A DNA stretch of 64,000 nucleotides from Flavihumibacter rivuli (GTDB lineage: Bacteria > Bacteroidota > Bacteroidia > Chitinophagales > Chitinophagaceae). The DNA lies in NCBI RefSeq assembly GCF_018595685.2, contig NZ_CP092334.1, positions 3,872,001-3,936,000 of the forward strand, in the 5' to 3' direction. A program made the position numbers and the translations under genes. The notes under the pieces are model-generated. The model was not told the origin of the DNA, did no database searches, and saw only the letters and a program-made list of their open reading frames with translations. Shown here one piece after another: positions 44,651 through 52,570 of the stretch; within the stretch, counting starts at the first letter, position 1, and the number at the start of each line of letters is the position of its first letter.

Positions 44651-45577
44651 ATGGAAAAGAGTGCAAGAATATACATCGCCGGGCACCGCGGAATGGTTGG
44701 TTCGGCTATTCATCGCAAACTGTTAAGCGAAGGATTCACCAACATCATCACCCGCACCTCATCGGAGCTGGACCTTCGCAACCAGCAGGCCGTGAAGGAT
44801 TTCTTCGCTGCCGAAAAACCCGACTACGTTTTCCTGGCTGCGGCCAAGGTGGGCGGTATCCTCGCCAATAACACCTATCGCGGGGAATTCCTCTATGATA
44901 ACCTGATGATCCAGAACAATATCATCCATTCCGCTTATGAGAATGGGGTGAAGAAACTCCTGTTCCTGGGATCCTCCTGTATCTATCCCAAGCTGGCGCC
45001 CCAGCCTTTGAAGGAAGAATACCTGCTGACCGGTGAACTGGAGCCCACCAATGAGCCCTATGCCATCGCCAAGATCGCGGGGATCAAACTCTGTGATGCC
45101 TACCGTTCCCAGTACGGTTGCGATTTCATTTCGGTGATGCCGACCAATTTGTATGGCCCGAACGATAACTACGACCTCAATAAATCCCATGTATTGCCTG
45201 CATTGATCCGGAAATTCCACGAGGCGAAGAAGAACAATGCCCCCAGCGTGGTGATGTGGGGTACGGGTACCCCCCGCCGTGAGTTCCTGCATGCAGACGA
45301 CCTGGCGGATGCCTGCTACTTCTTGATGCAGCATTATAGCGAACCCGGTCTGGTGAATATTGGTGTTGGGGATGATATTCCCATCAAGGACCTGGCCCTG
45401 CTGGTGAAAAAGATCGTGGGCTATGAAGGGGAGATCGAGCATGACCTTAGCAAGCCTGATGGTACGCCCCGCAAACTGATGGATGTGAGCAAACTTCATT
45501 CACTTGGCTGGAAACACCGGATCTCACTGGAAGAAGGGATCAGGGCTGTGTATGAAGAGGTGAAAGGAAAATTATAA
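44651..45577 (+). CDS. fcl: GDP-L-fucose synthase
   Basis: The ATG at 44651 begins [20 protein letters not shown], the proper family start; the frame upstream lies in the repeat. 308 residues. [19 protein letters not shown] and the catalytic [17 protein letters not shown] (Tyr and Lys of YxxxK) identify the epimerase-reductase, and [20 protein letters not shown] is diagnostic. It makes GDP-L-fucose from the Gmd product. Ends before a bidirectional terminator. Its 5' leader is formed by the family B stem-loop. Confidence 0.97.
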   Translation: MEKSARIYIAGHRGMVGSAIHRKLLSEGFTNIITRTSSELDLRNQQAVKDFFAAEKPDYVFLAAAKVGGILANNTYRGEFLYDNLMIQNNIIHSAYENGVKKLLFLGSSCIYPKLAPQPLKEEYLLTGELEPTNEPYAIAKIAGIKLCDAYRSQYGCDFISVMPTNLYGPNDNYDLNKSHVLPALIRKFHEAKKNNAPSVVMWGTGTPRREFLHADDLADACYFLMQHYSEPGLVNIGVGDDIPIKDLALLVKKIVGYEGEIEHDLSKPDGTPRKLMDVSKLHSLGWKHRISLEEGIRAVYEEVKGKL

Positions 45578-45600
45578 TATAAACAGATCATTGATCGATA

Positions 45601-45634
45601 AATGAAAAAAGGAGCTCATGCTCCTTTTTTCATT
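45601..45634. terminator. bidirectional intrinsic terminator after fcl
   Basis: Perfect 15-base arms AATGAAAAAAGGAGC (45601-45615) and GCTCCTTTTTTCATT (45620-45634) with loop TCAT. The A-run and T-run make it work on both strands, closing the plus-strand polysaccharide operon and the minus-strand beta-helix gene. Confidence 0.9.
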
Positions 45635-45667
45635 TTCAGCCAACTGTTATGATCCAGGTGGAAGCCA

Positions 45668-47119
45668 TTAATCCGGCTTATATTCCACAGCCCCAATATC
45701 CCTTATTCCCCTGATCGGGGTGCCATAGAAGTCTGTTGAAGGTAGTCCTTTGATCTCTTCTGCCGCATCAATGGCTTTTGATCCTGCTAAGGGAAAGAAT
45801 TGATCGCCTAGCTTGACAATCCCAGATAAGTTATTGGACGCGCTGGTGCTGAGTGCCGATTGTTCCGGTGCCGAAAGGATATTGTTCCGGATGTCCAATA
45901 ATCCCTTCACTTCATACCCGATGCGGGTAATAGCTTTTCCTTCCGGTTTGACTATAGTGTTATTGTATAGGTATAGGTTTTCCTGTGCCACCTGGCCGCC
46001 ATAGGTAATCCCCCCATATTGCTTGTTCTTACGGGCATCATTGTACGATATATTATACCTGATGGCATTGTTCTTCATGCCATTGGGATCGCCAAATTCA
46101 TAGGCCAGGAAACCTGCGCCATCGTTCTCATAGGCGAGATTATATTGCATCACGCAATTGCTGGTACCTCCGTCGATGTCAAAACCATCTCCATCTGCAC
46201 TGGATTTTGACTGGTTGCGGAAGGCAATGGAGCGCTGGATGGTAATGTTATCGGATGTATAGGTCCAGATACCCACATTTGCATGCCCGTATTCCCAGCC
46301 ATTGTAACTGGCGGTGCAGGAATCGATAAGGCCATTACTGGTATTGGTGATGATGATGCCGTTTCCGGTATGGGGCTGCATACCTTTGATGCCCCTGTTA
46401 TAACTGGCTATTGTATTCTTGATGACGATATTGCGATTCTGTTTGCCCGGCCAGGAACCGCCAATCTGGATGCCCGTAAAACCATTGCTATCGGTTACAC
46501 AACGGTTGACGGTCAGGTTGTCGAAGCCTCCGGGATAAGCCATCGAAGCTGCTTCGCTCTCCCATTTTGTGTTGGGTGACATAGCCAGTTCGGAATAGAT
46601 GCCTGCTAAACCAAAACCTTTTACCACTACTTCGTCAATAGTGATATTACCATGTCGTTGGCGGTCATCGGAGAGCAGGTAAATGCCTGCATCGGTGGGA
46701 TTGCTGTTGAACTGGCCGCTACCCCGGATTTGTAAATTCCGGACAATGATATGATCGCAATTATATAGGACCAGGCCATGACCGGATTTATTGGTAATCG
46801 TTCCCCCCTTGATGGTAATAGGTTGGTTGGCACTGCCCGATTCGTTAAGGGTAAGGGTGCCTTCCACCTGTTCAATAATTTCTATGATGTCGCCTGGTTG
46901 GAAAGTATAGCGGTTGGCGGTGGCAAGGTCCCATGGTTTTTCAGGGCTATGTCCATGGTTAAGGCTATCGCCAGTTGCACTAATAAAAAAAATGTGTTCA
47001 TCCAGGACCTCCACCGGATGCTTGGTCTCTGGCGGCACAGCCCCGCTTGGGGTGTTCAGGGTTTTGGTACAGGATACTACAAAAAGGCTTACCAACATTG
47101 GCAAGGTCCAAGGCTTCAT
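45668..47119 (-). CDS. right-handed beta-helix lipoprotein
   Basis: The ATG at 47119 gives 483 residues beginning MKPWTLPMLVSLFVVSC, a lipoprotein signal with Cys17; a GTG nine codons upstream is less likely. The region from about 40 to 440 has DUF1565/NosD-like parallel beta-helix coils (ISATGDSLNHGHSPEKPW; GGTITNKSGHGLVLYNCDHI; VNRCVTDSNGFTGIQIGG; SIAFRNQSKSSADGDGFDI), and the end has DIGAVEYKPD. The SPEKPWDLATA start is typical of secreted polysaccharide-active beta-helix proteins, but no lyase active site is recognised. It lies within the polysaccharide locus on the opposite strand and may process the product. Confidence 0.8.
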   Translation of the reverse strand: MKPWTLPMLVSLFVVSCTKTLNTPSGAVPPETKHPVEVLDEHIFFISATGDSLNHGHSPEKPWDLATANRYTFQPGDIIEIIEQVEGTLTLNESGSANQPITIKGGTITNKSGHGLVLYNCDHIIVRNLQIRGSGQFNSNPTDAGIYLLSDDRQRHGNITIDEVVVKGFGLAGIYSELAMSPNTKWESEAASMAYPGGFDNLTVNRCVTDSNGFTGIQIGGSWPGKQNRNIVIKNTIASYNRGIKGMQPHTGNGIIITNTSNGLIDSCTASYNGWEYGHANVGIWTYTSDNITIQRSIAFRNQSKSSADGDGFDIDGGTSNCVMQYNLAYENDGAGFLAYEFGDPNGMKNNAIRYNISYNDARKNKQYGGITYGGQVAQENLYLYNNTIVKPEGKAITRIGYEVKGLLDIRNNILSAPEQSALSTSASNNLSGIVKLGDQFFPLAGSKAIDAAEEIKGLPSTDFYGTPIRGIRDIGAVEYKPD

Positions 47120-47434
47120 AAGAATGGATTTCAGGATTTTCTGCACTAATAATAACCTGCTCTTTAACGGGAACGCAATGGTTTGATTGTGAAGCCGCTG
47201 TAAAAAATTTCCGCATCAGGGCTTCCACTTATGATAGGGGTTGGGGAGATACACCACCATTGTAAGATGCCGGCAAGGTCCTGTTCAAGTTACTTACAGT
47301 GTTGGCAGGAACAGCTGAAAGCTATACCGGGCAATGGAAATAGTAGTAAGATGCGGTATGGGGGCGATATGGGAGGTGAAATGCCTGGTGCATTGGATGA
47401 GCATTCCTATTTGTGTAATGGCATCGGATAGGAC

Positions 47435-48496
47435 TCAGATCCAAAAGCGTTTGGATTCGAGGTAGGCAATGGGTTTGGCTAACACGAACCTGAAGAATCG
47501 TTCCCATAGACCAGCCATTCTTTTCTCCACTAATTTATGCACCAGGAATGCCAGGGCAATGATGCAGGCGATCACCAGGAGGTAAACAAACCATTTATTG
47601 CTGTCGGTGGCCCAGTGGTTGAGTAGGATAACACCAATTTCATTGTGTAGTAAATAGATAGGATACGAGAGGGCTCCCAGGAGGCCTGCCAAGGGGAGGT
47701 CTTTTTGTTGCCATCCGGGTGAGTTGAGAAAATGAAAGAACACGAAAAATAGGGTGATGATGGCGATGATCACCATATTGCCTGGCAGTAACCATTTTTC
47801 TGTATCGATCCATTGGGGTTGGCCGAGTGCGAACCAGCAGCAACAATAGAAGGCGAGGCATAAACTCAATAAATTGAGATTATTTTTTTCTTCTTTTCTT
47901 ATGGCAAATAATGCACCTGCCGCAAAATAGCTATAGTATCCTGTCAATACCGGGACCTCCCATTGATCCAACCATGAAACCAACAAGATGGCCAATGGCC
48001 AAAAAGTAATAATGGTTGGTAATTTTCTTTGCAAGCCCACAAGAAGGATCAGCGTGATGCATGCATAAAAAGCCAACTCGTAGTGTAAGGTCCAGTAGAC
48101 AACATCGATATGTTCAATGCCTAACCTGCTCTGGAGCATGGTCAGGTTTCCAAGGAATTGGCGCCAGGTAACGGTTTGTGACGGCTCACCCCAACTAAGA
48201 ATGACTACTGTGGTCAGGATCAATGCCGACCAATAGGCAGGATAAAGCCTTTTAGCCCTGGCACTTGCGAATGCTACAGCCGTCTTTTGGTTAGCAGAAA
48301 AGAAAATGACATAGCCACTGATCATGAAGAAGAACTCCACCCCAAGGTAACCTGCTTTTGCAATGGTGGAGATGACCGGTGTATAGGAAATGGAGAAGAT
48401 CTTGCCATGACGGATGGCGTCATACCAATAATGGAAAACCAATACCATCATGGCAGCAAAGAATCGTGCATAGTCCAGCAGGGCTATCCTTCTCAT
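47435..48496 (-). CDS. acyltransferase family 3 membrane protein
   Basis: The ATG at 48496 (MRRIALLDYARFFAAMMVLVF) gives 353 residues; a TTG eight codons upstream is less likely. LVFHYWYDA holds the catalytic His, and FFMISGYVIFFSA, RAKRLYPAYW and LLHNEIG are the family motifs. About ten helices, no SGNH domain. It is probably another O-acetyltransferase for the surface glycan, like that at 39795, but on the opposite strand and so separately expressed. Confidence 0.9.
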   Translation of the reverse strand: MRRIALLDYARFFAAMMVLVFHYWYDAIRHGKIFSISYTPVISTIAKAGYLGVEFFFMISGYVIFFSANQKTAVAFASARAKRLYPAYWSALILTTVVILSWGEPSQTVTWRQFLGNLTMLQSRLGIEHIDVVYWTLHYELAFYACITLILLVGLQRKLPTIITFWPLAILLVSWLDQWEVPVLTGYYSYFAAGALFAIRKEEKNNLNLLSLCLAFYCCCWFALGQPQWIDTEKWLLPGNMVIIAIITLFFVFFHFLNSPGWQQKDLPLAGLLGALSYPIYLLHNEIGVILLNHWATDSNKWFVYLLVIACIIALAFLVHKLVEKRMAGLWERFFRFVLAKPIAYLESKRFWI

Positions 48497-48664
48497 AGCA
48501 GGTGGGGCTCCTTGCTGCAATGCTAATCATTTACCGGTGAAAGTCCTAGTAACAGGGCTTGCTTTTAAGCTCGTTTTCCTGCGCCACTACCGTTAATAAA
48601 CTACTTACTCATTCCTTGGCCTATCCACCTAACTTTGGTGGCATAATTCATTTGCCGCATTCCT

Positions 48665-49405
48665 ATGTTTTCTTTCTTCCATAAGAAGTCCAAGCCGGTT
48701 CCCCTGGACCTTTCCATCATCGGAACCGATATGCATTCCCACCTGTTGCCGGGAATTGATGATGGTTCCCCGGATACGGCTACATCCCTTCAATTGATCA
48801 GGGGCCTTGAAGACCTGGGCTATTCCCGCTTGATTACCACTCCGCATGTGTTGTGGGACCTTTACCGGAACGATGATGCGTCCATAGAGGCCGCGGAGTT
48901 GGAGCTAAGGGTAGCGGCGGAAGGCAAGGACATGGTCCTTCGTTCAGCAGCAGAGTATATGCTGGATGAGCATTTCAGCCTGTTGGTGCGGGACAAGCAG
49001 CCATTGCGAACCCTTGCTGGCAATTATGTGCTGGTGGAGTTCTCCTTTGTGAGCCTGCCCTTCGATTGGAAGCAGGTCTTCTTCGATTTGCAGATCAATG
49101 GCTACCAGCCGGTCCTGGCCCACCCGGAAAGGTATACTTACCTCATGGGGCAGACAGGGATCTATGAGGAGATCAGTGCGATGGGGGTATTGTTACAGCT
49201 GAATATCAATTCCCTGACGGGTTATTACGGGAAGCCGGCCCTCAGCCTGGCCAAACACCTGGTCAAGCATAAGCTGGTCCATTTCCTGGGCACCGACCTG
49301 CACCATTCCCGCCACCTGGATGCCATCCGCCAGAGCGATACGCTGATGCCGCTGGTGCAGGAGATCGCGGGCAGCGGGAACTTGATGAATGAAAAATTGG
49401 TTTAG
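48665..49405 (+). CDS. CpsB/CapC-like PHP-domain tyrosine phosphatase
   Basis: A 246-residue PHP-family protein. GTDMHSHLLPGIDDGSPD has the first metal-binding HxH and Asp residues; TTPHV, the LVEFSF segment, LAHPERYTYL and FLGTDLHHSRH supply the other metal ligands. This is the pattern of manganese-dependent phosphotyrosine phosphatases that act on the tyrosine tail of Wzc/CpsD kinases. The Wzc-like protein at 17453, with its Gly-Tyr tail, is the likely substrate, although the two genes are 29 kb apart at opposite ends of the locus. Confidence 0.92.
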   Translation: MFSFFHKKSKPVPLDLSIIGTDMHSHLLPGIDDGSPDTATSLQLIRGLEDLGYSRLITTPHVLWDLYRNDDASIEAAELELRVAAEGKDMVLRSAAEYMLDEHFSLLVRDKQPLRTLAGNYVLVEFSFVSLPFDWKQVFFDLQINGYQPVLAHPERYTYLMGQTGIYEEISAMGVLLQLNINSLTGYYGKPALSLAKHLVKHKLVHFLGTDLHHSRHLDAIRQSDTLMPLVQEIAGSGNLMNEKLV

Positions 49406-49480
49406 GTAGCCTTTGCTGAAGTATAAAATCATCTCCTATCGCCCCCGTTGTGTCTTATGACCAACGGGTTACAAGACGAA

Positions 49481-49828
49481 AGTTCTAACCCCATCAGGGT
49501 TTCCATTTTCTCTCTTTCCCCGTCAGGGGCTCCATTTTCTCTCTTTCCCCAGCAGGGTCTCCCGGAGGGGAACCTGATGAATAGCAGGATGGTGGTGCAT
49601 CGGGGTCCCTTTCAGGAGACCCCGCTGAGGTATACAATCATCTCCCAGCGCCCCGTTGTGTCTTATGACCGACGGGTTACAACGTCGGAAGTTCCAACCC
49701 CATCAGGGTCTTCATTTTCTCTCTTTCCCCGTCAGGGTCTCCATTTTATCTCTTTCCCCAGCAGGGTCTCCCGTAGGGGACCATGATGGAAGTCCATCGG
49801 GGTCCCTTTCAGGAGACCCCGCTGAGGT
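49481..49828. repeat. family A paired-hairpin repeats
   Basis: Two full paired elements, each of the form CAGCAGGGTCTCCC / GGGGA(A/C)C(C/T)TGATG then CATCGGGGTCC / GGAGACCCCGCTGAGGT, with tail units CAGGG(T/G)CTCCATTTTCTCTCTTTCCCC between and before them. The right end TAACCTCAGC read in reverse supplies the stop codon of the VanZ-like gene. Confidence 0.88.
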
Positions 49829-50271
49829 TAAAAAGTGGGTGCATGCTGTGGTGCTACGACCATAGCCCTTCTGACCGGCCACTGCAAATACAACTGGTAC
49901 GCCGCGAAACCCGCGAAAATCCCAATGGCATTACCCGCCAGGTCCTCCCATTCAAAGCTCCTGCCGGTAAACTGTTGCAGGTACTCAGCTGCAAAGGATA
50001 GCAGGAAAACCAGGAATACCTGGGATATCGGGTTTCTCCAAACCAGGCAGGCCACCAGGTAGAACCCGCTGAAGAGTATAGAATGCATGATGACCCCGTT
50101 CAACAACAAACCATAACGGCTGAGGAACTTAGGGAAGGCGGGCGACAGCAGGGTCAGGAACACGGCAATGATGCCCACCAGCCAATAGATCTTACTACTC
50201 CATTTCCAATTCATAGGGTCAGTCTTTTCCAACCACGTGCCAGAAAATGGTAAGGGGGACTTAAATAGCAT
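49828..50271 (-). CDS. VanZ-like membrane protein
   Basis: A 147-residue protein with four hydrophobic segments (IYWLVGIIAVFLTLLSPAF; LLLNGVIMHSILFSGFYLV; ISQVFLVFLLSFAAEYLQQF; EDLAGNAIGIFAGFAAYQLYL). The HS-x-x-F and EYLQQFTGRSFEWEDLAGN parts match the VanZ family (motif of Glu, Gln and Asp in the third helix and loop). Function is unknown for such stand-alone proteins. An alternative start at 50214 (MNWKWSSK) is as good as the one given. Its stop codon is formed by the end of the flanking repeat; repeats lie on both sides. Confidence 0.78.
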   Translation of the reverse strand: MLFKSPLPFSGTWLEKTDPMNWKWSSKIYWLVGIIAVFLTLLSPAFPKFLSRYGLLLNGVIMHSILFSGFYLVACLVWRNPISQVFLVFLLSFAAEYLQQFTGRSFEWEDLAGNAIGIFAGFAAYQLYLQWPVRRAMVVAPQHAPTF

Positions 50272-50307
50272 TTCCAGGCTTATTGGTGGCTTTTTTCTCT
50301 CTATTTA

Positions 50308-50939
50308 ACCCCATCAGGGGATTCATTTTCTCTCTTTCCCATTAGGGTCTCCATTTTCTCTCTTTCCCATTAGGGCTCCATTTTCTCTCTTTCCTCAGCA
50401 GGGTCTCCCGGAGGGGACCCTGATGAATAGTAAGGTGGAGGTGCATCGGGGTCCATTTCAGGAGACCCCGCTGAGGTTTACAGGGTATTCATTTTCTCTC
50501 TTTCCCATTAGGGCTCCATTTTATCTCTTTCCCCAGCAGGGTCTCCCGGAGGGGACCCTGATGAATAGCAGGACGGAAGTGCATCGGGGTCCCTTTCAGG
50601 AGACCCCGCTGAGGTATACAGGGGATTCATTTTCTCTCTTTCCCATTAGGGCTCCATTTTATCTCTTTCCTCAGCAGGGTCTCCCGGAGGGGACCCTGAT
50701 GAATAGCAGGACGGAAGTGCATCGGGGTCCCTTTCAGGAGACCCCGCTGAGGTATACAGGGGATTCATTTTCTCTCTTTCCCATTAGGGCTCCATTTTAT
50801 CTCTTTCCCCAGCAGGGTCTCCCGGAGGGGACCCTGATGAATAGCAGGACGGAAGTGCATCGGGGTCCCTTTCAGGAGACCCTGCTGAGGGTTAAGGCGT
50901 TCTATCCGGGTCCACTTCCACAGCCTCCCGCCGAGGTTT
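50308..50939. repeat. cluster of four family A paired-hairpin repeats
   Basis: Four near-identical copies (about 124 bases apart, first hairpins near 50398, 50534, 50668, 50812). Each has AGCAGGGTCTCCCGGAGGGGACCCTGATG, then CATCGGGGTCC(C/A)TTTCAGGAGACCCCGCTGAGGT, separated by tail units ending TTTTCTCTCTTTCCC. Open frames here (for example 50423-50941) are repeat artefacts. This block lies just upstream of the merR gene. Confidence 0.92.
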
Positions 50940-50989
50940 AAAATGCTTCCTAAACTTTTCTTCTTTCCCAAACCTTTTTCTTATTTTTC

Positions 50990-51019
50990 TGTTTAATTTT
51001 ATGTCAACAAGATTAAACA
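50990..51019. promoter_or_regulatory. inverted repeat at the merR promoter, candidate operator
   Basis: TGTTTAAT (50990-50997) and ATTAAACA (51012-51019) are perfect arms, 22 bases centre to centre. A -7-like TAATTTTA (50994-51001) overlaps the left arm. The same arrangement recurs at the sigma-factor promoter. Confidence 0.5.
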
Positions 51020-51034
51020 CGAAATGAAGAGGCT

Positions 51035-51916
51035 ATGAATGCGTTTACCATCAAAGACCTGGAAAACCTTTCTGGCATTAAGGCCCACACGATCAGGATC
51101 TGGGAACAGCGCTACAATTTCCTGAAACCCCAGCGTACCCAAACCAATATCCGCTACTATTCCAATGAGGAGCTGAAAGCCGTCCTCAATATTGCCCTGT
51201 TGAACAAATACGGCTACAAGATCTCCCACATCGATAAGATGCGGCCGGACGAGATCCGCGATAAGATCGTGGCCCTGGGCAGTCCCCAGGCCCAGCAGGA
51301 GCGCATGGTGAATGAACTGATCCAGCTCATGGTGGACATGAATATTGAAGGCTTTGAGCAGATGCTGGACACGTATATCTCCGCGCGGGGAATTGACAAA
51401 ACAATAACACAGGTGATCTTCCCATTCCTCGAGAAAATCGGGATCTTGTGGCTGACCAATCACATCAACCCGGCACAGGAGCACCTGGTGACCAATGTGA
51501 TCCGCCAGAAGCTGATCGTAGGCATCGAAGGCGCTTTCTCCCACCTCAATGTGAACAGGACAGTGATGCTGTTCCTGCCGGAGGGGGAACACCATGAGAT
51601 CGGCCTCTTGTTCACCTACTACCTGATGAAGAGCCGGGGGATCAATGTTCTTTATTTAGGGTCCAATGTACCATTGAAGGATGTGGAATTTGTGGCGAAC
51701 CTTAAAAAACCCGATTACCTGTACACGCACCTTACATCGGTTGCGCACAATTTTAATTTCGAAAGGTTCCTGACCAATTATTCCCTCCGCTGCCCTTCGC
51801 ATAAACTGGTCATTTCCGGTTTGCTCTGCCAGCAGTACAAGAAAAAAGTGCCCGATAACGTCGCCTTCAAGCGTTCCCTTCCCGAGGTGATGGAATATAT
51901 CGCCAGCATCAAATAA
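51035..51916 (+). CDS. MerR-family regulator with cobalamin-binding domain, CarH/LitR-like
   Basis: A 293-residue regulator. Residues 1-75 are a MerR winged helix (FTIKDLENLSGIKAHTIRIWEQRY; RYYSNEELKAVLNIALLNKYGYKI). Residues 90-165 fit the helix bundle above the corrin ring in CarH, with Trp139 nine residues before Glu149-His150 (W-x9-EH). The Rossmann part has E185-x-H187-x-x-G190, the family's lower-ligand histidine motif. These residues suggest that it binds adenosylcobalamin and acts as a dark repressor relieved by light, as described for CarH; loss of function cannot be excluded. It heads the carotenoid cluster and probably represses itself and the sigma/crt operon. Confidence 0.9.
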   Translation: MNAFTIKDLENLSGIKAHTIRIWEQRYNFLKPQRTQTNIRYYSNEELKAVLNIALLNKYGYKISHIDKMRPDEIRDKIVALGSPQAQQERMVNELIQLMVDMNIEGFEQMLDTYISARGIDKTITQVIFPFLEKIGILWLTNHINPAQEHLVTNVIRQKLIVGIEGAFSHLNVNRTVMLFLPEGEHHEIGLLFTYYLMKSRGINVLYLGSNVPLKDVEFVANLKKPDYLYTHLTSVAHNFNFERFLTNYSLRCPSHKLVISGLLCQQYKKKVPDNVAFKRSLPEVMEYIASIK

Positions 51917-51982
51917 ATTTTTTTATCCTAATCAATGGATAAACAATGAATTAGGTGTTGTTTGAGAAATATGACAGAAATA

Positions 51983-52046
51983 TTAAACAAATAATTTGGT
52001 AGGGATAGGGTTATTTGTTTAAATTTGGATAAGAAATAATTAAACA
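51983..52046. promoter_or_regulatory. operator-like half-sites at the sigma-factor promoter
   Basis: TTAAACAAATAA (51983-51994) and TTATTTGTTTAA (52011-52022) are perfect 12-base inverted arms. TGTTTAAA (52016-52023) and ATTAAACA (52039-52046) repeat the arrangement seen at the merR promoter (23 against 22 bases centre to centre). Confidence 0.55.
51995..52027 (+). promoter_or_regulatory. promoter of the sigma factor-crt operon
   Basis: TTTG at 51995-51998, 21-base spacer and perfect TAAATTTG at 52020-52027. The -7 box overlaps a TGTTTAA half-site, so a protein bound there would block RNA polymerase. Confidence 0.65.
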
Positions 52047-52055
52047 CTTTGAGCC

Positions 52056-52556
52056 ATGTCTAACGTAGATTTCAATGAGATGCTGGTGGATAATGCAGAG
52101 TTCCTGCGACCCTTCGCGATCACGTTAACACGGGATAATGAAGCCGCACAGGACCTTTTCCAGGAAACCATGTTCCGGGCCCTTGCCAATAAGGAGAAGT
52201 ACAATGTCGGTACCAATATCAAGGCATGGCTCTACACCATCATGCGGAATATCTTCATCAACAATTACCGCAGGAAAGCCAAGCAGAACACCATATTCGA
52301 CAGCACGCCCAATGATTTCCTGATCAATTATAACCAGGCGGTAGCGGCCAATACAGCCGAGAGCAGTATCCGCATGAAGGAGATCCAGGAAGCGATCCAT
52401 AAACTCCCGGAGATCTTCCGCAATCCCTTCCTCCTGTACTTCGATGGATTCAAGTACCACGAGATCGCCGAAATGCTGGGAGAGCCCCTCGGTACCATCA
52501 AGAGCAGGATCCATTTCGCCAGGAAATTATTGAAGGCGCAGATCCAGCGTTTTTAA
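52056..52556 (+). CDS. ECF-type RNA polymerase sigma factor
   Basis: A 166-residue sigma-70 factor with region 2 (FLRPFAITLTRDNEAAQDLFQETMFRAL; IKAWLYTIMRNIFINNYRR) and region 4 (LPEIFRNPFLLYFDGFKYHEIAEML; GTIKSRIHFARKLL). No anti-sigma gene is adjacent. In carotenoid clusters of Bacteroidota a sigma factor is regularly found between the merR gene and crtI, so it probably drives light- or stress-induced genes, including some outside this window. It lies 14 bases before crtI and shares the promoter at 51995. Confidence 0.93.
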   Translation: MSNVDFNEMLVDNAEFLRPFAITLTRDNEAAQDLFQETMFRALANKEKYNVGTNIKAWLYTIMRNIFINNYRRKAKQNTIFDSTPNDFLINYNQAVAANTAESSIRMKEIQEAIHKLPEIFRNPFLLYFDGFKYHEIAEMLGEPLGTIKSRIHFARKLLKAQIQRF

Positions 52557-52570
52557 GTTATCTTTTCAAG

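Noticed and set aside
50423..50941. Open frame of 172 codons with repeating HRGPFQETPLR strings
   Set aside because: It lies wholly within family A repeats, its internal repeats follow the DNA unit, and the same strings occur in other repeat loci.
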